Below the pieces are notes generated by a model that saw only the letters and a list, made by a program, of their open reading frames with translations, was not told the DNA's origin and searched no databases. 64,000 bases of DNA, taken from NCBI GenBank assembly GCA_932294295.1, contig OW028585.1, positions 17,999,561-18,063,560 of the forward strand, read 5' to 3'. The position numbers and the translations under genes were made by a program. Source of the stretch: Alitta virens. Taxonomy: Eukaryota > Annelida > Polychaeta > Phyllodocida > Nereididae. This document shows positions 59,711 through 64,000 of the stretch, piece after piece. The first letter of the stretch is position 1. The number at the start of each line of letters is the position of its first letter.

Positions 59711-61954
59711 AATCTAGGAATAGTGAGTAGAAGTGGACTTAGTACAGGTTTTTATCTGGTATTTTTGTCAATTAATTAAAGATCATGTTCAGCATAAAGA
59801 TTAAATTAGCTTTCAATATAGATGGACTTTTTATTTATTTAGTTTTTGTAAGCTTTTAATCTTAACTAACAATTGAATTTACAATGGCAGTCTTTGGATA
59901 ATAAACTTTAATATCATGGTACTCTGAAATTTTATATAAATTAGGGCTTTTCTTCAACTTTTGTTTTCTGTTAGCTATTGAATTGGGTTTACTTTAATGC
60001 ATTTCCTTTTTTTATTTCTAGGAGCAAAACAAACCAGAGAAGAAGGGTATATTTGGTTTCTTAACGAAGGACAAACCACCAACAGAAACCTCACAAGAAG
60101 TGTAAGTAAAATAATCCATCTTTTTTTAAACAACCTGTGAGTAACAAATTTACATAGTTGAGACAAAAACTACAACATAATGGAGTGTCTGCTGACAGGG
60201 TACTGTGGTACACTTGGGGTCATGAAAATTCGCCAGGTCATCCAAGTTCGCCATATCCCAACAAACAAAATTACAAACCTTGCAATTTCTTAATCTTTTA
60301 CTAAACTGTTCACGTCAGTGACAATATTCTAACACTTTGACAGGCACTTTAGAAGTGTTGGTGATACTTTAGTTAGAGTGGCCAATTTCGATAAATTTTG
60401 ATGGCCCCAATTTTTAACAATCGGGCATAGCTCTCTTGATACCATTTTGAGATCATAAGTGTGTGTCAATAACTGTGTTGGTTCTGTTGACACTGTCCAG
60501 ATAATACAGAAGCTTCCAAGTTATTGACACAGAACTGTCCAGATAATATAAAAGCTACCCAGTTATTGACACAGTACTGTCCTGATAATATAGAAGGTAC
60601 CCAGTTATTGAAACAATATTGTCAAGATAATATAGAAGCTACCAAGGTATTGACACAGTACTGTCCAGATTATACAGAAGCTATTAGTTATTGACACAGT
60701 ACTGTCCCGATAATATAGAAGCTACCCAGTAATTGACACAGTACTGTCAGGGAAATATAGAAGCTATCCAGTTATTGACACAGTACTGTCAGAGAATTCC
60801 TTGATAATTGACACATCACTGTGTAAGCAGCCATTGCCTTAAATTGTTTGAAAAGGTTAAACCTGTAAGTTACCAGGCGTAATACAGAGGGAAAAAAAAT
60901 CGGTAAACATGCCAAGCAATTGAATAATACAATTTTTATGCTAATTTGCATTTTCCAGGAAACTTAGCCTGAGTGGGAAAGGACTCAAAGTTGATAGTAA
61001 GAATACAGAAAAAATAGTAAGCACAATCTTCAGTTTTTCAAGTTCATGGCAAATGATTTAATCAATTAGGATTTAATTTTTATAATCTCATGCATTGTTC
61101 CTTTGTTTTTGAAGGGCCACACAAGTGGTATGCAGTATTCACAGCCAAAGGAGGCAGTGGAGAAAATACACCAAATCCCAGAAGGACCAAAACAGAAGGA
61201 TCAAGAAAACTATCCTGATGATAAAAAAGTGGAGTCAAAGAAACCAGTCAAACGGGTGCCGCCACCTGCTCCACCAAGAAAAAAGAGCACTATAAATCAG
61301 CATCCGGCACCAAGCCCAAATGTAAAAAATGCAGCGCCTGTGCAACAAAATGGAAAACAAAACCAAGAGCGACAATCGCAACCTAAAAAACCTGTTAGTA
61401 AGGCACCACCTTCTGCACCTCCTCGGAAGAAACGTGACTCAACACGAGAACAGCAACCAACCCCAAGTGATGAACCGGCAGTTCCTATCAAGCCAAAAGA
61501 AAAACCATCTGATGAACACAAATCAGCATCGAATAAAACCGAGAAAAAGGCAACACCAAAGCAAGAAGTAAAGGAAAAGCCTGTGGTGGATGAAAGTCAG
61601 TTATCAACAGACACTACTAAAAACAAGGCGACACCTGATCCCAAAATGAAAGAAGCTCCTGTTAAACAAGACAAAGAACACGCTAATCTGAAAACAACCA
61701 AAGGAAATGATGAACCACCTAAATTACAAAAGAATAAACAACAACTGCCAACTGATACTCAGTCAGAGGTCATTGTTATGGAAGAAATACCATTGGCTGC
61801 CATGCAACAGACAGAAAACTTAACAACTAACGGTGAGCGGCAACCGACAACAAGCGCAACTGAACAGAAACGACCGCATCCACAACGTAAGAGAAATGTC
61901 GTGCAACGCATGTTGACTCAGTGTCTCGGTGAAGATGCGATGACTTTTTTATAA
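46015..61954 (+). CDS. Transmembrane mucin with SEA domain and proline-rich cytoplasmic tail (12 coding exons, 1335 aa)
   Basis: Exons joined by GT/AG signals and phase: 46015-48154, 49538-49653, 53736-53794, 54674-54828, 56218-56434, 57155-57307, 57892-57943, 58396-58481, 59294-59345, 60022-60101, 60959-61016, 61115-61954; 4008 nt, in frame throughout. A signal peptide (MISAFIIASVFAVLNTVA) is followed by about 690 Thr/Ser/Pro-rich residues built of 12-aa TTLETTVESTAP-type repeats, heavily O-glycosylated by expectation. Exons 2-4 form an SEA-like domain (YKEMVDFVIQSIERTIGQL...VRGFREGSIIVDADI); GSIIV matches the G/S autoproteolysis site of SEA mucins. A Cys-rich region (exons 5-6) resembles a degenerate EGF-like module. 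TM helix about 914-937, then KKK. The tail of about 398 residues is basic, with VPPPAPPRKKS and APPSAPPRKKR SH3-ligand-type motifs. A cell-surface barrier or signalling mucin; orthology to a named MUC cannot be judged. Confidence 0.85.
46364..47790 (+). repeat. Coding VNTR of 36-bp units in the mucin gene
   Basis: The unit is ACTACTTTGGAAACAACTGT plus TGAAAGTACTGCTCCT, 36 bp, encoding TTLETTVESTAP. Three blocks of units are separated by two near-identical 180-bp spacers (about 46555-46735 and 47391-47571) coding EMITAISTVEITFPTNDTLE and onward, so a block plus spacer was duplicated as one. Confidence 0.95.
48388..48870. mobile_element. Non-autonomous TIR element in mucin intron 1
   Basis: GTTCACAGTATCAAGAAAGAG near the left end and CTCTTATTCGTGATAGTGTGAA at the right end are inverted partners with a few mismatches. 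The interior is CG-richer than the flank and non-coding. Confidence 0.55.
50049..50167. mobile_element. 119-bp MITE with perfect 19-bp TIRs
   Basis: CCCAGATAGCATTCCAAAT at 50049-50067 is exactly inverted at 50149-50167. It lies in mucin intron 2. Confidence 0.85.
50278..50543 (+). mobile_element. tRNA-derived SINE
   Basis: The head carries an A-box-like GTGTCCTAATGGTTATTG and a B box AGGTTTGAACCC. A tRNA-unrelated body follows (GTGTCTATGCTGAGGCAAGT; ...CTGCCTCTGGCAGCTGGT). Parts of the body recur at 42340-42440 and near 21000-21050 and 29060-29110, so it is a family. Confidence 0.75.
50868..53210. mobile_element. 2.3 kb non-autonomous DNA element with long inverted ends
   Basis: The left end AACCCTGAGCGAATCCC is inverted at the right end as TTCGCTGAGGGTT. 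Farther in, GACAGGCAGGAGGGCGGGCG pairs with GCCTGCCCGACCATCCGCCC, and CACTGACATATATTGGCTATG with GTAGCCAACATTTGTCAACGTG. Inverted similarity thus extends over some 200 bp per end, with gaps. No transposase frame. The interior (51720-52470) resembles 21900-22480 in inverted orientation. It lies in mucin intron 2. Confidence 0.75.
53841..53945 (+). repeat. GGGTGGTCTGCT minisatellite
   Basis: About nine 12-bp units with variants CCTGCT and TTTAGT, just after the exon ending at 53794. Confidence 0.9.
55209..55852. mobile_element. Non-autonomous TIR element (GTTCACACG ends) in mucin intron 4
   Basis: AAGGGTGTTCACACGTAAGA and the inverted right end (AAAGGGGCGTTCTCAC...AAGACCTA, ...ATGACCACG) match over about 45 bp with an indel. 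The CpG-rich 640-bp body is non-coding. The short GTTCACA signature is shared with the elements at 40882 and 48388. Confidence 0.7.
56741..56960 (+). mobile_element. MITE-like element, third copy
   Basis: It shares ATACACATC..AAGCCTGCCATC, TAGCACAGCAA..TGGCCTGCAGTGACAG and the end GCATGCTTTAAGAAGATTGG with the element at 22654-22979. The middle is shortened and the left end rearranged. Confidence 0.6.
57000..57086 (-). repeat. Solo terminal repeat of the 50868-53210 family
   Basis: CTCCTGCCCGTCGGATGGAC and CAATTTTAATGATGCC...GGGATTCGCTGAGGGTT match the inverted left end at 50868-50945 closely. No partner end nearby. Confidence 0.7.
59640..60021. other. Mucin intron 9 with TA microsatellites
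   Basis: A TA run at 59678-59707 and a shorter one near 59543; no gene. Confidence 0.6.
60470..60800 (+). repeat. ~43-bp minisatellite in mucin intron 10
   Basis: About seven imperfect copies of TTATTGACACAGTACTGTCC plus AGATAATATAGAAGCTACCCAG. Confidence 0.9.
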
Positions 61955-62239
61955 CTGTAGAAACAAGGTGCATTGTCTGAACATCAGATACACAAATTAA
62001 ATGCCAGTAAGACAAGTGTCTGATCTCTTGCTCCCCACTAGTTTTGAATGTGCTCCTCTTGAAATCTGTCAGACCTTCCAACCTGTCCTGAAATGAGGGT
62101 CTGATTGACACTCAGACTAGACTCCTGGCTTGTTGACCCAGTGTTACTGCAATTGTGATAAAGATACATTGATGTTTATGATGACATATCAAATGTTTAT
62201 TTAACTGGGTGGCCTGTGGTGTGAGCATCTGCCATGGGC

Positions 62240-62412
62240 TACTATTTACCAATAGAGGGAGCTATCAGTAACTGCACCCAAATCATTGTTTAATGACGTC
62301 ATCTAAATATGACATCATTAACTGTACTCAATGACCCCATTGTTTGATTACGTCATTAACAAGTGTTTGGTTGGGCGCAGTTACGGAGAGCTCCCTCTAT
62401 TGGTAAATAGTA
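62240..62412. mobile_element. 173-bp MITE with ~45-bp TIRs and TA duplication
   Basis: TACTATTTACCAATAGAGGG at 62240 is inverted at the right end, finishing GGTAAATAGTA at 62412. Inverted similarity continues through AGCT.TC.GTAACTGC.CCCAA. The flanking TA on both sides fits a TA target duplication. It lies just after the mucin 3' end. Confidence 0.85.
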
Positions 62413-63681
62413 GTCCATTCCACACTGGCCAGCTCGGCTGAAGGGTCCTAGGTTTCAAACTATGTGGTTTCGACTCCTGGCCTGAAACTCTTGTTCAAGT
62501 GCAAAGCATTGTTTTCAAATCAAAATGTGCAATAGTGTACATAAATGTGTAAGTAAAAGTAGATTATTTCTATTTATTTGAAATATATATAACATTTTAT
62601 GTACGTATTCGTATTTTTCTTGAATCCCACTGTGATAATAGAATGAAGAGCTAAGATATGTCACTATTTAGATAAGCTTTATTATTTGAGACTTTGGTGT
62701 TTATTATTGTGCATCGTATGTAAAAAGCATTTTACAAACTGTGAATACCTTTTGATACAGATAATTAAAGATCATTGTTATTCCATTGTGTTAAGTAGTT
62801 ACATCCCGAATAGGAGGGAGTTAACTTACAAAAATTTTAGTTAACTCCTGACTATGAGGGATATTACTAATGTATACTCCATTAGGCATATTTACAAATT
62901 TGTTTGACTGTTTGTTTTGTTTTAATGCCTTTATTATGCAAAACAAGTTCAGTTTGCACTCAGAGGCGGAGTCAACTAACACTTTCGTTGGATATTGCCC
63001 ACTCAGAACATTTAGAAAACAGTCTAAGTGGAGTATAATTAGACTTATAGACGTCATATTCTTAATGGGTGTAAGCAAGTGTCTCATAAACAATGATATT
63101 CATCTTTTGTGTACTGGTCTGTGTAACCCAATCAAACAATGCTAAATTGGTGGTATCTTTCAGTCATTCTTTAAAATGAATTAGTCCGACAAACTACCTC
63201 ATGGCTTGCAAATGACAGTAATATTTAAAAATGAATGCTAAATCGATGGAGCTTTGAAATGTCTTTATTAACTGCTGATTTTCCAATCACTGGAACTCTG
63301 TCTAAACGCGAAATTAGTGGTGCCTCGATATCAGTCTTGCTGAAAATGCTAAATTTGTGATGCTTGAAAGCTGTCTAAAATCTGACTGATTTAAATGCTT
63401 AAGTGTTGTGCAGTTTAAAAAATATGCATAAAAGGCAAAAATGTCTCTTGAAAAATTAAATATATATTCACAACAAGTGACTCATTGTTAACAACTCATT
63501 GGAGTGGTTGGTACTGCACCACTACAAGTATATATGTGACCATGACACCCACAGTCTGTAATGAAAATAACAAGAAAATCAAAGTTAGAACCATGTTAAA
63601 TATTTCAATTGACAATGTAGGTTTAGTGTAAAAAAGGTATATAGTAAGTAATCATGAACAATAATACTTTTAAAAACTTAC
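62413..63681. other. 3' flank of the mucin gene
   Basis: No gene. Bases about 62805-63030 are a third, diverged copy of the repeat at 20340-20570 (GGAGGGAGTTAACT, GGCATATTTACAAATTTG, TTATGCAAAACAAG). Confidence 0.5.
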
Positions 63682-63768
63682 CCCAAGTGCTCCAGATCTG
63701 TCTATATTCATGGAGCCCATAACAGACACACCACCAAATCTTTCGATGGCGTTGATGAACATGTTGGC
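63682..63768 (-). CDS. Single internal exon of an unidentified minus-strand gene
   Basis: A 3' splice site (cttcattacag) ends at 63769 and a GTAAGT donor starts at 63681. The 87-nt exon is open in one frame: ANMFINAIERFGGVSVMGSM, then NIDRSGALG. Both boundaries are phase 0. This looks like a conserved globular protein, but I do not recognise it. Its 5' exons would lie beyond the right edge of the window, the 3' exons between 63680 and the mucin gene or inside it; I could not find them. Confidence 0.55.
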
Positions 63769-64000
63769 CTGTAATGAAGAAAAATGTTCAATTGTAAAGT
63801 ATGTAATTATGCATTAATTCCCTTAGATGTGATACTTTGTTACAGTACCGATTTCTGTGTGGGGTCGGATATTATAGGAAAACCACATGAGTCCTTGATC
63901 TGTCAAAACAGATCTAGCCATTTGGAACTTTAAATTTTTTAAAATCGAAAAATTGACGAAGTTAGTGGAGGAAATATATGATTAAACGAGTCCTTGTTCT

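Overview
The window is animal nuclear DNA, AT-rich and full of introns, dispersed repeats, C2H2 zinc-finger genes and inverted-repeat transposons. It suggests a marine invertebrate, possibly a deuterostome such as an echinoderm, hemichordate or cephalochordate. I cannot name the species from the sequence alone.

Bases 1-19852 are an almost complete Polinton (Maverick), a virus-like self-synthesising DNA transposon of about 19.85 kb. It has imperfect terminal inverted repeats and an uninterrupted core gene set. On the minus strand is a protein-primed family B DNA polymerase, preceded by five well-formed exons that can be read either as a separate 350-residue acidic protein or as an N-terminal extension of the polymerase. 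On the plus strand is a tight, partly overlapping run: A32/FtsK-like packaging ATPase, a small conserved protein, a low-complexity protein, an integrase with chromodomain, the minor capsid (penton) protein, a small basic Ser-rich protein, the double-jelly-roll major capsid protein and an adenain/Ulp1-like maturation protease. The flanks carry a small conserved membrane protein (313-660), an orphan gene (917-1960), a signal-peptide/Cys-rich/transmembrane glycoprotein candidate (16922-17632) and a small basic protein (17981-18358). Replication, integration, packaging and virion morphogenesis modules are all present and open, so the copy looks young.

Bases 20401-36035 hold a tandem segmental duplication (copy 1 about 20401-26670, copy 2 about 28470-36035). 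Each copy ends in a one-exon C2H2 zinc-finger gene. Copy 1 is truncated by a stop codon and followed by finger relics in another frame. Copy 2 is open, with 14 fingers. Copy 2 also took up a 1.8 kb insertion and a LINE fragment.

Bases 36035-46000 have no convincing host gene. They contain tRNA-derived SINE pieces, a 24-bp minisatellite array (38405-39255), a decayed LINE (39480-40830) and a transposon-like segment bounded by TIRs (40882-45521).

Bases 46013-61954 hold a 12-exon gene that I could join in frame from splice signals (4008 coding bases, 1335 residues). It encodes a transmembrane mucin: signal peptide, Thr/Ser-rich VNTR ectodomain, SEA-like domain with a GSIIV autocleavage-type motif, Cys-rich membrane-proximal region, one TM helix and a long basic tail with two PPxPPRKK motifs. 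Its introns carry several inverted-repeat elements. A single internal exon of another, minus-strand gene lies at the right edge (63682-63768).
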